A DNA stretch of 64,000 bases from Caenorhabditis elegans (Eukaryota > Nematoda > Chromadorea > Rhabditida > Rhabditidae), in the NCBI RefSeq assembly GCF_000002985.6, contig NC_003283.11, positions 8,928,001 to 8,992,000 on the forward strand, in the 5' to 3' direction. The notes under the pieces were generated by a model. The model did no database searches. It saw nothing but the letters and a program-made list of their open reading frames with translations, and had not been told where the DNA came from. Shown here one piece after another: positions 33,960-45,187 of this stretch; position 1 is the first letter of the stretch; every line of letters begins with the position of its first letter. Both the position numbers and the translations under genes were made by a program.

Positions 33960-36099
33960 TTAGCAAGAAAACTGAAACATTTCAGGATGAGACAATTTCA
34001 CACGAAAAATGTTAAGTGTATTGGCCAAGAAGATTCCCTGTCGCCTGATTTCCAAATCATTCTGAAAAATTCCAAGTATTATAAATATGATTTGAAAAGA
34101 TAATTTTTTGAACTCACCTTATATTGCCGATTCAAGCTTAACAATTTGGTCAATCTGTATGAGTATCTAGAATATTTATCCTTTGCGAGATAGTATTTAT
34201 GAAGATCGTTGGCCAGAACATCTTGAAGACGATCAGTTATTTCTTGAATTCTTCCTCCCAATTTTTGGCCAGTCAAATGGAAACATAAATTACAGAGCAT
34301 AAATGACAGTTCTACATCACTTGGGCGTAATTCCATTAATGCATCAATTATTGTCTCACAAAACCATCGCGGAAGGGGACCGATGAAGCTGAAATTAGTA
34401 TTGAGTAACTGAAACAAACTGGAAAAATACTTACCTTCGTACTTCTCTATCAGTTGCTTCAGAAAACCAATCACGATCAATTTCCAGAGTATCGTAGTTA
34501 ATTCTTTGCTCTGTTCCGTATATAAATTCCTGAAAACATAAAACTTACAAAGCTTTAAATATACTTAAAATAGTCCAACATAACCAATTGTCATAATTCC
34601 AAAAAATTCTAAATTCCATATCCAAAAAATTTCAACTTTCAAATGTTTCAATCAATGGTAACTGGCCACACACATGTAGTGGAAATTTTTGATATCATTT
34701 TTTCAAAATTATAACTCTTACTTTATCATCACAAAGCTTCATTCTCCGCATCTCGGCTGTCATTGAAATTCTCTCTAGACGAATAAACAGATGCCACATA
34801 CATTTCAATATCACCATCTGAAAATTATACTCTATTAATTGAAATCTACTTTCTCTTTCAAAAACCTTTTCCTCCTGTTCCAATTGTCGAAACTCTTCAA
34901 AGTGCATAATCCATTCACCAGCTCTTCTCATTCCCTTTACCCAGTTGTCCCATGTTTCCATTTTTCCAATTTTTCTCAGTTCAGGAACACTTTCAAATAA
35001 TTGCTCTTTTCTTACTTCCTGTAATCCAAAGGCTAGTTGTTCCAATGAACTCTTCACCTTAACCGATTTTTCCAATTTTGGAATCTGGAATATGTAAGAT
35101 TAGAAAATATTTCTGTTGAGAACTTCTCTCGATGTTGGACAATACCTCTGCAGTATTTATTTTTTAACAGTACAGTTTTCCGGATAAACATATCATCACC
35201 AGCCCAGCTTTATTTTCGAAGGGTCTTGAAATTCTTTTAAAAAAAACAGGCTACTACAGTAACCCAACAAAGTAACCCAAAATGTACCAAAAATTATAAT
35301 TTACGTATAAACACACATGCATCTTATTTTATCACCGAATATATTATTTAAAACATACCCTTTTGAGAATATAATCAGCATCTTTAATGATTGGTGTAAG
35401 ATCGAAAAATGTGATATATTCAATGTTCTTTCCGGATCCAGTTGACGTGTATGTTGTCACAAGTTGTTTTCCCACGAATCGTTCGACAGACTGAATAACA
35501 AATAACATGAATAAGTTTTCATATTCCCAAGTGTTGTTTTCATTTTTGAAAAACCGTGATAGAAATCAATAATAACTTACCAATGGAACAATTGATTCAG
35601 ATGTCTTCCTTTTTCTGTCATCACGAAAATTATCAGAAAATATAAATCTATCTCGATCCCTTTGAATGTCTGAAAATTGAAGATGTTTAGTTTTGTAAAG
35701 CTGAAATGTTCAAAATCTCACTGTCTGGCTTCATTCCAAGGGCAAAACATTTATCAGATCTACATCGCTTGCAACTCCATCTAAAATAATTGTAATTCAA
35801 TCAAATATGTGAAATTTTTCAAATACCTTCCCCACTCATCCGGAGTACACTTGTTATCTCCTTCTCGACATGGAAATTGTTGCTTATGAGTGACAAATAC
35901 CCTTCTAAAAATTGACAATTAACTAATTGCACACCATAAATACTACTTATTACCTGAAGAAAGCAGCACAAGCTCTACAGCTGTCAACTCCAAAATGATT
36001 TCCATGAGAGGGTTGGAAACATACCAAACACTTTTCGGATATTAATTTAGGAGTACTAGATGCTGAAGATGATGTGGAAGGTGATGATATAGAATCCAT
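33960..36099 (-). CDS. Nuclear hormone receptor (array unit a), 428 aa
   Basis: Minus-strand exons are 35954-36099, 35827-35904, 35722-35780, 35581-35669, 35359-35490, 34866-35084, 34722-34817, 34435-34529, 34118-34388 and 33960-34061, giving 428 aa. The DNA-binding domain occupies about residues 22-95. Zinc finger 1 starts KCLVC and carries the nematode-type P-box CRACAAFFRR. Finger 2 is C-x5-C and then WSCKRCRSDKCFALGM. The ligand-binding domain follows, with the core MTAEMRRMKLCDDK and the final exon ending in HPEMFQFSC. Receptors of this type are nuclear transcription factors from the expanded, HNF4-derived nematode set; the ligand is unknown. The DBD is split by introns after FFR and after the Gly-Arg before finger 2, unlike its neighbours. 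It is convergent with the TTC17-like gene. Confidence 0.92.
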
Positions 36100-36710
36100 C
36101 TGAAAGTTCAAAAGTATAACTGAATTTTCATAAAAATACGGAAAGTCGTGTGAGAATGGAGGTTGCCATGAAGACCGACACCTTGGTTACCAACATACAC
36201 ACAGAAGTGCAACAAGGCCACGCGGAGACAAGATTAACCTCCTCAATTCGGGAGATGACCTTATGATACCCCGTGTTTGGACAACCCCGAATTCTCAATA
36301 GTGTTGTGGCGGAAAATAAAACGGCGGAAAATCAATAGTAGTATTTACGATACGCGTTGGAAATGTTTGATTTCCCGTGCCGCTGCAACGTTAAAGAGAT
36401 ACAGAGAAAGAAACATTTGTAATAAGCTTCTAATAATGTACTATAAAAGACTGGTGAACTTTAAAATTTCGTTAAGATTGACGGAGATCCAAATGAAGAA
36501 AATCTGTCTGAAGACATTAATTCAATTGAATTAGGCAGGGAGAAGACGTCATTTTATGGTTTGTAGGTAAAAATCACAGGGCAAACACATGAAAGTAAAC
36601 GGAGATCATGCGTGAAAACACATCATTTAGGTTTATAATCGCACATTTCAACCAGCTCATCTAATTCAAGACATTTATTTTCCGCAATGAATTTAAAAAG
36701 TTCATGTACT
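36100..36710. other. Spacer between receptor units a and b, with paralogous empty mariner site
   Basis: This is the upstream region of unit a. It is recognisably duplicated around 38180-38340 plus 39758-39930, upstream of unit b. The TA at 36299-36300 corresponds to the mariner insertion point in that paralogous copy. No coding feature is seen. Confidence 0.6.
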
Positions 36711-38179
36711 TTATTCAAAGCTTTGAAATCGAAAGAAATCCGGATGAGAATACTTAATTCGAAAGGCATCAAATAGGTATCCAAGAAAGACTATCTTTCG
36801 TTTTTCCCCCATTATGGTCTGAAACTCAACAATTTATATGTCATTGCTGTACCAATGCAACTTACTTTATACTTTTCGTTTATCTTTAAAATTTTCAAAA
36901 GTCTATGCGAATATCGTGACATTCTATCTTGTTCAAAATAGTAGACGTGCAAGTTGTCGGAGAGTATTTTTAGAAATCGTTCCATGGTTTCTTGCATCGG
37001 ACCACCTAATTTTCTTCCAAGATGATGAAAACATAGTTCACAAAGAATATAACAAAGTTCTTCATCTGTGGGCTGTATTTCCATCATGCACTCTGTTAGC
37101 CCTTCACATAACATTTCGGAAGGATCGCCTAAAAATGCCTTCATTTGAGCATTGGAGAGGTGTGAGAGCCAATCGAAATCAAATTTGACAGTCTGAGTAT
37201 TCACAAGACTGTCCGATTTGAACGCATAATCCTTAAAAATACCAGAAAAGTTGAAGTAATTTTCAATTGTTCAAATAATGGCTAGTTACATTTTTCTGGC
37301 ATTTATTTGCCTTTCGAAGCTTCGCAGTCATTCCACATCTTTCTAATCTTGCGAATGGAAACCACATGCACTGAACTATTGTCATCTAAAAATTAATTGA
37401 TTCAAAACGATTTTTCAAAAAAAAAAAAGGTCTCACTTTGTCATCGAAGTTCAAATCTCGGTATTGATCCATATAAGATAACCATGTAGTTGTTCGTTCT
37501 ATTTGTACTTTCCAATTTTCGAACGTTTCTTCTTTTCCAATACAGTTGATAACTGGGATATTATCCCAAAGTTGTGTTTTTCTGATTTCTTTCAATCCAA
37601 ATGCAAGACGTTGAAGAGGAGTCTGACATTGAAATGGAACACATTTAGGTGTTGTCTAAAACAATCATATTTAAAAACAAAATTAAACAATTCTAACCTC
37701 TGATAAAATGTTCTCGACTGATTCAAGTAAAGATGAAAAGTCGAAATACGTAATGCATTCTGGTTTTGATGGAATGATTCGAGTTGACTTGTAAATAACT
37801 TGTTTTGGAAATTCTCCTGTACAGGAAAACATGTCTCGATTGTACTGAATATCTGAATAAAACCAATGTTAAATTTAAAAATAAATATATTCTCACTATC
37901 GGGCCTCATTCCAAGCTCAAAACACCTATCGGTTCGACATTTCCTGCATTTCCACCGTCCACGAGCATCGGGAACACACTGCTCCAGTTCATTTATACAT
38001 TTGTATTGCTGCTTATGAGTAACAAAAACTCTTCGAAAAAAGGCAGCACAAGCTCTACAGCTATCAACTCCAAAATGATTTCCATGAGAAGGTTGATCGC
38101 ATACCAAACACTTTTCCGATATTAACTTGGGAGAGCTGGTTGTTGAAATTGACGTGGAAGGGGATGATAGAGAACCCAT
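36711..38179 (-). CDS. Nuclear hormone receptor (array unit b), 408 aa
   Basis: Exons are 37897-38179, 37698-37852, 37437-37655, 37290-37385, 36866-37231 and 36711-36818, giving 408 aa. The whole DBD lies in the first exon: KCLVCDQPSHGNHFG, CRACAAFFRRVF, then WKCRKCRTDRCFELGMRPD. The LBD core is MTAKLRKANKCQKN, and the long 366-nt exon includes ECMMEIQPTDEELCYILC. The last exon ends with HPDFFRFQSFE. Exon sizes 155, 219, 96, 366 and 108 recur in the neighbouring units, so these are tandem duplicates. The start is the ATG giving MGSLSSPSTS, which aligns with MDSISSPSTS of unit a. Ligand and targets are unknown. It lacks both DBD introns found in unit a. Confidence 0.92.
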
Positions 38180-38340
38180 CTAAAATTAGTTCTGGAGATA
38201 ACATGGTTTCTATAGAAAACGTAGAATCGTGTGAGAATGAACCGATTCTTCGAACAGAGCGAGACGGAGAAAGGAATAGACCTTTATATTAACGATATGA
38301 CCACAAAATATTTTTGTTAGGGCAACCTAAATTTTAAATA

Positions 38341-38367
38341 TTAGGTTGAACCGGAAGTCTTTATAAC
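38341..38367 (+). repeat. Mariner terminal inverted repeat, left
   Basis: About 27 bp, starting TTAGGTTGAACCGGAAG and matching the reverse complement of the right end. The TA at 38339-38340 is the target duplication. Confidence 0.92.
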
Positions 38368-38406
38368 TTTTTCAATCGTTTATTTCTCGAAGCAAGAGAA
38401 ACGACA

Positions 38407-39593
38407 GGATAAATTATATTTGCTATCATTATCAACAATATACTGCCAACGCGTGGACAACTTATGAATGCTCTACTTATAGAACCCTTCCAGGCGCAAG
38501 TCGAAATAATGCTTGAGTGCCATTTTGACACTTCCGTGGGTATTGAAGGCTCTCCCTCAGAGGACACGAGTTATATTTGAAAACGACTAGTATTCAGATA
38601 GGACAATGTCTGGAGAATACGGTGGGTGAAGGAGAACCATCCATCCATACCTGACCAGTTCATGCTCTACATGTTTCAAGACATGGTGATGATCGTTATT
38701 TTGATGAAAGTAGAGTTGCTTGTCCTATAAGGGTGACCGATCGAAGAATTTCTTTATGTTCCGTGGTTAGATAGCGTAGATGTCGCCACAAATTATTTTG
38801 ACCCGCCCAATTCCCCTATATAAGGAGCCGGAAACGCTCATTCGAGGCCTTTTCCTTGACTTTTAACCCGTTGTCACGTGTTCGCTGTTTGCCCACAACA
38901 ACCTGCTTTTCTGTAAATTACTTTATTAACTAATAAACCTGCTCATGACAAGCAATCTTTATTGGTAGCAGCGAGTGGTTGTCAGGTAGCAGATCCCAGT
39001 AGATGGGGCCGTACACTCCCCACCACACTGAAAGCATTACTTTTTTAGGGTGAAGGTCGGGTTTGGCGGCATCCTGTGGGGTCTCTCCTTAACCAATCCC
39101 CTGGGCACGGTTGTGGTTGTTATCGCAGAGGACCCACTTCTTGTCTCCAGTGATGAATCGGTCCAACCATCGATCGGCCCCGTGGAGAGTGCGGAGGGAA
39201 AGGGAATGATCCACTCAAAAATCATGGTTGGCTTGTGTCAAAGTCTGAGGTATGGATCGACCCATAATTTTTTTCATTCCGGAAGCTTCCAAGCCCCGCA
39301 CGATGTTGAATTGATAAGATCCAAGTACGGTTGACAGCTCACGGGTTGTTTGGAAAGGATCCGTTTACACGGCTTTCTTCAACGCACCCAAATCCAATTT
39401 ATGGGGTATCATGGTTCTCGAGAGAAAAGTCATCCTTCTCGAAGCGTTGGAACCAATTGCGTATGATATTATAGTAAAAGACATGTGTATGATAAACATT
39501 CTCAAGAAGACTCTCCAAATCCTTCATCGTGGTATGAGAGAAGAAGACGTACATCAAACCATGTCGGATGTGGATGGCACTAGTTACATACAT
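38407..39593 (-). pseudogene. Decayed mariner transposase
   Basis: Transposase-like segments appear in order on the minus strand, from the DNA-binding end near 39593 to the C-terminal HPPYSPD motif near 38600, split over at least two frames with stops. The typical length of an intact mariner transposase is about 340-350 aa; no open frame here approaches that. Boundaries are approximate. Confidence 0.8.
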
Positions 39594-39730
39594 TGCCGGC
39601 TAACTGAACTCAGGCCAGAGGGAAGGGAATGGGGTGTTATTTAAAATGAAGTTCCTTTACTCGTTGTTATACCCTGCCAACGAGGGAACACCAAAGTATA
39701 ACTGCGACGAGCGGTAGAACGACGAACTCG

Positions 39731-39757
39731 GTTATAAAGACTTCCGGTTCAACCTAA
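39731..39757 (-). repeat. Mariner terminal inverted repeat, right
   Basis: Reverse complement of the left end, ending in CTTCCGGTTCAACCTAA. The matching TA is at 39758-39759. Confidence 0.92.
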
Positions 39758-39775
39758 TAGTATTGCGAAGGAATA

Positions 39776-40406
39776 TCAAAAAGGAAACGGCGGAAAATCG
39801 ATGGGAGTATTTACGATGAAAATGTTTGATTTGTCGTGTGACTGCAATAAAAATATAAGAGAGATTAAGAGAAACACGAAAACGGAATAAGCTTTTAATT
39901 TAGTACTAAAAGAGACAGGAAAACTTTCAAATCTTCCTCCTATTGAAACCATTCCTGTCCGAAAAACCATTTCTGCCTGAATTTGGGAAAGTCTTTCGTT
40001 GAATGATTTTTTGGTATCAGGGAAAACAAAATTCATGAAAAAAAATTCTTCACCACTGGAAAATACATCTCGGTTGTACTGAATATCGAAATAATTGCAA
40101 ATTCAAAAAAGTTGCAAAATATAAAATTTTACTATCTGGTCTCATTCCAAGCTGAAAACACCGATCGGTTCGGCATTTCTTGCAATTCCATCGCCCACGA
40201 GGATCGGGAACGCATTGATTCTGCCCAGTTTGACACTTAAAATGTTGCTTGTGAGTAACAAAAACTCTTCGGAAAAAAGCAGCACAAGCTCTGCAGCTGT
40301 CAATTCCAAAGTGATTTCCATGAGCGGATTGAAAATAAACCAAACATTTAGTTGATCGTTCAAAACTATTAGTTTCAAGTGAATCAGTTGAAGTTGAGGC
40401 AATCAT
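39776..40406 (-). pseudogene. Truncated nuclear hormone receptor pseudogene (array unit c)
   Basis: A DBD exon (40133-40406) matches unit b closely: HGNHFGIDSCRACAAFFRR and WNCKKCRTDRCFQLGMRPD. It ends in phase 1 at a GT donor as in unit b. Three lesions are visible. First, the second zinc ligand of finger 1 is Tyr instead of Cys (KCLVYF, codon 40335-40337). Second, the acceptor before the NIQYNRD exon reads TTTCG where relatives have an AG. Third, the ligand-binding domain is missing; the exon runs into DNA related to the spacer near 36.3-36.5 kb. An alternative is a DBD-only gene, but the lost zinc ligand argues against function. Confidence 0.85.
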
Positions 40407-40736
40407 GTTTTTATTCTGAAAAGTTGGATAGATGTAGTTGAAATTTGAGTATATTGACCGAGACTACAGAACAAAGAAAGCTGTTAAGCGCACTTGTTAT
40501 GTCTGCGTTTCCCGAAACAAACCCTAACGAAACAAAACTCGTCATGGCAATGTTCTTTTGCTATTTTCAAGTGGCGACAATTGTTATGGAAACTATTAGC
40601 TTAGAATGGTCTGAAAATTAAAAACCAGGCCACACGAGGAAAATACTGAAAAATACCAAGTACATGAAGTACATTAAACATTCCTGGATAGTTCTTATTT
40701 GAATTTTTTGTGTTTTCGAAAATTAATTCAAATATT
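40407..40736. other. Spacer between units c and d
   Basis: About 330 bp between the pseudogene start and the stop of unit d. AT-rich, with no feature recognised beyond being the 3' flank of unit d. Confidence 0.4.
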
Positions 40737-42250
40737 TTATTGGAAATGAGAGTGTTGAAATATTTCAGAATGAGACCACTTGACGCGAAACGCTCCGAAA
40801 ACGTCCCCAAGAACTTCCGTCCTTCGTTTTTCTTCCATGAGGGTCTGGAAAATTATTGAATGGTTATTGAATATATAATTTGATGACACTTACTTTGTAC
40901 TGTTGACTGATTTTTAATATTTTTGTCAGTCGGTAGGAGTATCTAGTTGCATCTTTTTGTTCAACATAATACTCATGTAGATTATCGGCTAGAATATTCA
41001 ATAACCTCTCCGTTGTCTTCTGCATTGATCCTCCAATTTTATTGCCAATATGGTAGAAGCATAGTACACAAAGAATATAGCAAAGTTCTTCATCTGTTGG
41101 CTGTACTTCCATCATACATTCTGTTACACTTTCACAAAGTATTGCAGATGTATTTCCAACAAAAGTTCTCAGTTGATCCGGAGAAAAATGTGAAAGCCAA
41201 TTGAAGTCCCATTTGACGCTGTCAGTATTCACAACTGTATCGGTTTTTATAAGATATTCCTGAAATTTATTCTTTAATATTTTATCTCAAAATTTCGAAC
41301 CTCACATTCTTCTTACACATTTTTGTTCTCCGTAATTCGGCTGTCATTGCACATCGTTCTATTCTTCTGAATAATAACCACATACATCTTGTTATAGTTA
41401 TCTGAAATATTTTTTTTGAAAAAAAAAACAAATACAAACAAACAACTCATACCTTTTCATCAAATTCCAAACTTTGAAATTGATCAAGATAAGTCAGCCA
41501 AGTACTGGCTCTTTCCATTGAAATTTTCCAAATATTGAAAGATTCATTTTTACCGATGCAATCAGCTGTTTGAAATTTTTCCCCTAACTGAGTTTTTCGT
41601 ATTTCCTTCAATCCATATGACAGTCTTTTTAAAGGTGATTGATTATCTATAGGAACTTCTTTCCGGCGATTCTAAAAAGTTTTTTTTAACAACATTTAAA
41701 ACAATTTAAAAACTGTCTTACATCGGAGAGAATAGTTTCCATGGTTACGAGTAGAGGGGATAAATCAATAAAACTTTTAGTTTCCGGCGAGGAAGGAGTC
41801 TCTGATTTCTGAACAACATTTGGAGACTATATGTAGTTTAGAACTAATAAATGAATCTCTATTGTGTTTGATATCTAAATTTAAAAAAAGAGGTTATAGA
41901 TCTATTTTTTAAGGAGAAAAACTCACTGTCTGGTTTCATACCAAGTGCAAAACATCGATTTATCCTACATCTTTTGCATGTCCATCTGAAAAAAAAATAA
42001 TTTTTTACGAAAAAAGTTCGTTGAACTTAACAAACCTTCCGGCAGCATCCGGTGTACATTTTTTCCGTCCATCTAGACATTTGAAATGTTGTTTGTGAGA
42101 AACAAAAATTCTGCGAAAAAAAGCAGCACAAGCTCTACAAATTTCAACTCCAAAATGATTACCATGAGCGGGTTGATAACAAACTTTGCATTTGATTATT
42201 GGATTTGGAGTATTGGAACTTGAAGAATCAGATGAGGTAGAAGGGTGCAT
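40737..42250 (-). CDS. Nuclear hormone receptor (array unit d), 390 aa
   Basis: Exons are 42036-42250, 41927-41985, 41845-41874, 41722-41801, 41453-41671, 41306-41401, 40894-41259 and 40737-40844, giving 390 aa. The DBD has KCKVCYQPAHGNHFG, CRACAAFFRRIF and WTCKRCRINRCFALGMKPD. The LBD core is MTAELRRTKMCKKN, with ECMMEVQPTDEELCYILC in the long exon. I prefer the ATG at 42250 because a TTTGCAG spliced-leader-like acceptor lies 5 nt before it; the upstream in-frame ATG at 42268 falls before that site. The linker exon is divided by a 43-nt intron (41802-41844), needed to keep the frame and absent from units b and e. It has one DBD intron. It is very close to unit e in exon sizes. Confidence 0.9.
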
Positions 42251-42807
42251 ACTCCCTGCAAAGAACAAAAATTAAATGCGACGCAGGTGGAAAATGAAAG
42301 AAGAGAGAGCTTCTGTTTGACCTAAGTTTCCCTGCACGAGTGAAAGGACATTTACTATGACTAACCCGTTTTCAATGTTCCTAACACACCGCCCGTTGTT
42401 ATGGCAGCATAAATGTTCTCTCGAGATATTCGCTACCACGGCTTAATAAATTTCAAACTCCAGTGAGTACAACGAGATATTCTATAGAAAAAATGGAACA
42501 ACTAGTTAATTTAAATAGGAATGTCGGACACGGTTAACCCAATTCACTCTCGGCAGAACATATAGTCGGAAATGTTTGCACTGTGGCCATGTGGAATATC
42601 CAATACGAGACACAGAAGGTTAGAGAAAATATACTTTGAAGGTTAGGCCAATAGAACCGATATAGAGAGCAGACAGGAGTAAAAGAAGGAAATTAATACA
42701 GCCTTCATGAAAATTTTAATATTTTCTGCTGCTCCTAATTGAGTATTTGATCAACATTTATTTCAAACAACATATTTCAAGAAATCAGTTTGTAAAGTCC
42801 AAAACAA
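42251..42807. other. Spacer between units d and e
   Basis: About 560 bp of upstream DNA for unit d. No exon, repeat or RNA recognised. Confidence 0.4.
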
Positions 42808-44364
42808 TTATTCAAATCGTGCATATTTAAAAATATCCGGATGAGACCACTTGACTCGAAATACTCCAAATACTTCCCCAACAACTCCAACTCTTCGTTT
42901 TTCTTCCATCAATTTCTGAAATGAAAATGGCGACTTTATTTTTTATCGTTTGAGAATTTGAAAACAAAAGTTAAACTTTCTAACTTGGTGTTAATTTTGG
43001 AGACATACTTACGTTATATTGCTGACTGATTTTCATTAGTTGGGAGAGCCTATAAGTATATCTGTGTTCTCGATTTCTTTCCAAGTAGTAATTATGTAAG
43101 TTGTCAGAGAGAATTTTTTGTAGTCCTTCCAACTTTTGCTGAATTTCTCCTCCTACTTTTATACCAAGATATTGAAAGCAAAGGTCACATATGATAAAAC
43201 AAAGTTCCTCATCTGATGGTTGAACTTCCATGATACAATTTGTCAATTCTTCACAATACATTCCAGAAGAGCTTCCAAGAAAAACTTTTATTTGTTCTGC
43301 CGAAAAATGGGAAAGCCAATCAAATTCATATTTTGTTTCCATGCTTACAAGGGAGTCAGTTTTCATTGCATATTCCTGCAAGTATGCTTTGTAATCTACA
43401 AGTATATTTTATAAAACAGACAAAAACTTACACTTTTTTGACATTTTTTCGCCCGTCTCAAATCGGCTGTCATTGCACTGCGTTCTAATCTTCGGAACAA
43501 CAACCACATACATTTTGTTATAAGCATCTATAAGTACTTTTATTTTGAAACTACGTGTTTTTCAGAGCACCTTTTCTTCAGATTTCAAAGTGCAAAATTC
43601 ATCAAAATATGTCAACCAAGTAGCTGCTCTCTCCATATCCATCTTCCAAGAATTAAATGTTTCATTTTTTCCGATCGATGTTACAACAGGAATATTCTCC
43701 AAAACTTGCGATTTTCTAATTTCTTTGAGGCCATATGCAAGTTTTTGCAGAGAAGTTTGATTTGTAATAGGAGTGTCAATTTGAGTTTTCTGAAAATAAC
43801 AAGAGTTATGGCACAAAATTTGAAAAATAAAACGATTTAAAGACACTAACTAAAATATTTTCAATTGACTCAAGTAGAGATGTAAAATCAAAAAATGTAA
43901 TATATTCTTCAGATGACGAGCTTATGGCGGATGGACTTGAAGTGTCTTTAGGATCGTTTGGAATTGATTCAGAGTAACTAATAGTATCATCACTGCATTG
44001 AATATCTTAATTATGTATGTATGACTTATTTAGAAAAATTAACACTTACTATCAGGTCTCATTCCAATGTCAAAACATTTCTTTGTTCGACAACTTTTAC
44101 AGTCCCACCTGAAAAATATTATACAATTACACTTTTTAATTGAACTTGCCTTCCCACACTATTTGGCTCACATTTCATTTGGCCTCCTTGACACTTAAAA
44201 TGCTGTTTATGAGTTATGAAAACTCTTCGAAAAAAAGCGGCACAAGCTCGACAACTGACAACTCCATAATGATTTCCATGAGCACGTAAATAACAGACTT
44301 GACACTTTCTTGACTTTCGCAAAGATTTTTTTGTTTTGACATCTGCCGAAGTAGAAGCTATCAT
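42808..44364 (-). CDS. Nuclear hormone receptor (array unit e), 404 aa
   Basis: Exons are 44150-44364, 44050-44108, 43851-44005, 43571-43789, 43432-43527, 43013-43375 and 42808-42915, giving 404 aa. The DBD has KCQVCYLRAHGNHYG, CRACAAFFRRVF and WDCKSCRTKKCFDIGMRPD. The LBD core is MTADLRRAKKCQKS, with NCIMEVQPSDEELCFIIC. The terminal exon ends HPDIFKYARFE. The first intron has a GC donor (GGGAAG/gcaagt) paired with TTTTTCAG. The frame and the 215- and 59-nt exon sizes shared with unit d show it is real. The start ATG sits 5 nt after a TTGCAG acceptor-like site, as in unit d. Ligand unknown. Confidence 0.92.
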
Positions 44365-45187
44365 GTCTCCTGCAACAAAATAATAAGAATAAATTATCCG
44401 AATTTTCCAATAAGATTATTTCAAATTTTTAAACTTATGAACTTATTAAAATTGTTTGAAACGATATCATAACTATGCTGTACAAAGAGAACAATTTAGC
44501 AGATTTGCCGAGGATATTGATCAAACTTATAAATCAACATTTTTTGAATCAGAATTTTTATTGCGCTAACACAAATCACCTAGTTTTTTTTAAAGCTTAT
44601 GGAAAAATTTCAAACAGTTGCATTTAAAATTATAAACCAAACCTCACGAGGTGAAGGAAATAATGTTTGCATAAGAAGTGAGTCACTGATTTAAAACGCA
44701 GAGAAAGAGGGAAAAAGATTGCCAGCAGTATGTAAAATTGGCATGAAAAAATGAACATTTTAATTCATACATGTGTACGTATTTAGAAAAGAGGAAGAAT
44801 AAACTCAGAAAACTGTTGTGGTTTTTTTTAAAACAAAATTCAGGTAAAAAAATCTTCGGTAAATTATTTATATTCCCTAGAGTCAACTATTCTAATTTTT
44901 TCAAAATCTCATCTCCTCTGGAAAGTTATATTTCTAGAGTATACTCGATGAGAAGTATGATCTTACATTCTGATCAAAAAGCAGATTATATTATTCACTT
45001 TCGAATAAGGGTATAAAAATATTAAAATTATTTATTTCGAGAATAAACATTCAAATGTCACATAACGCTGCACCTGAACAGGATAATTGGGTATTTGGGG
45101 AGAAACTGAGATCTGGGAGATGTGGCATGTATGACACATGAGATGCTGTGTAAATGGAAATTTTAATGTTTTGTACAAAACTCTGAT
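44365..45187. other. Spacer between units e and f
   Basis: About 820 bp, AT-rich. Small open frames on both strands (for example 44771-45016 on plus) have no phase-compatible partners. Nothing else recognised. Confidence 0.4.

Larger units (their letters stand above)
38341..39757 (-). mobile_element. Mariner-family transposon relic, about 1.42 kb
   Basis: Near-perfect terminal inverted repeats of about 27 bp, beginning TTAGGTTGAACCGGAAGTCT, bound the element. It is flanked by TA on both sides, the Tc1/mariner target duplication. On the minus strand, fragments of a mariner transposase can be read in order: a helix-turn-helix region (HIRHGLMYVFF to WFQRFEKDDFSLE), the first catalytic Asp region (FITGDKKWVLCDNN), KKVMLSVWW, and then LHPPYSPDIVLSEY. 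Stops and frame changes separate them, so the transposase is dead. It lies between receptor units b and c and interrupts no exon. Confidence 0.93.

Noticed and set aside
39050-39334. Plus-strand 94-codon frame
   Set aside because: Antisense to the mariner transposase catalytic region.
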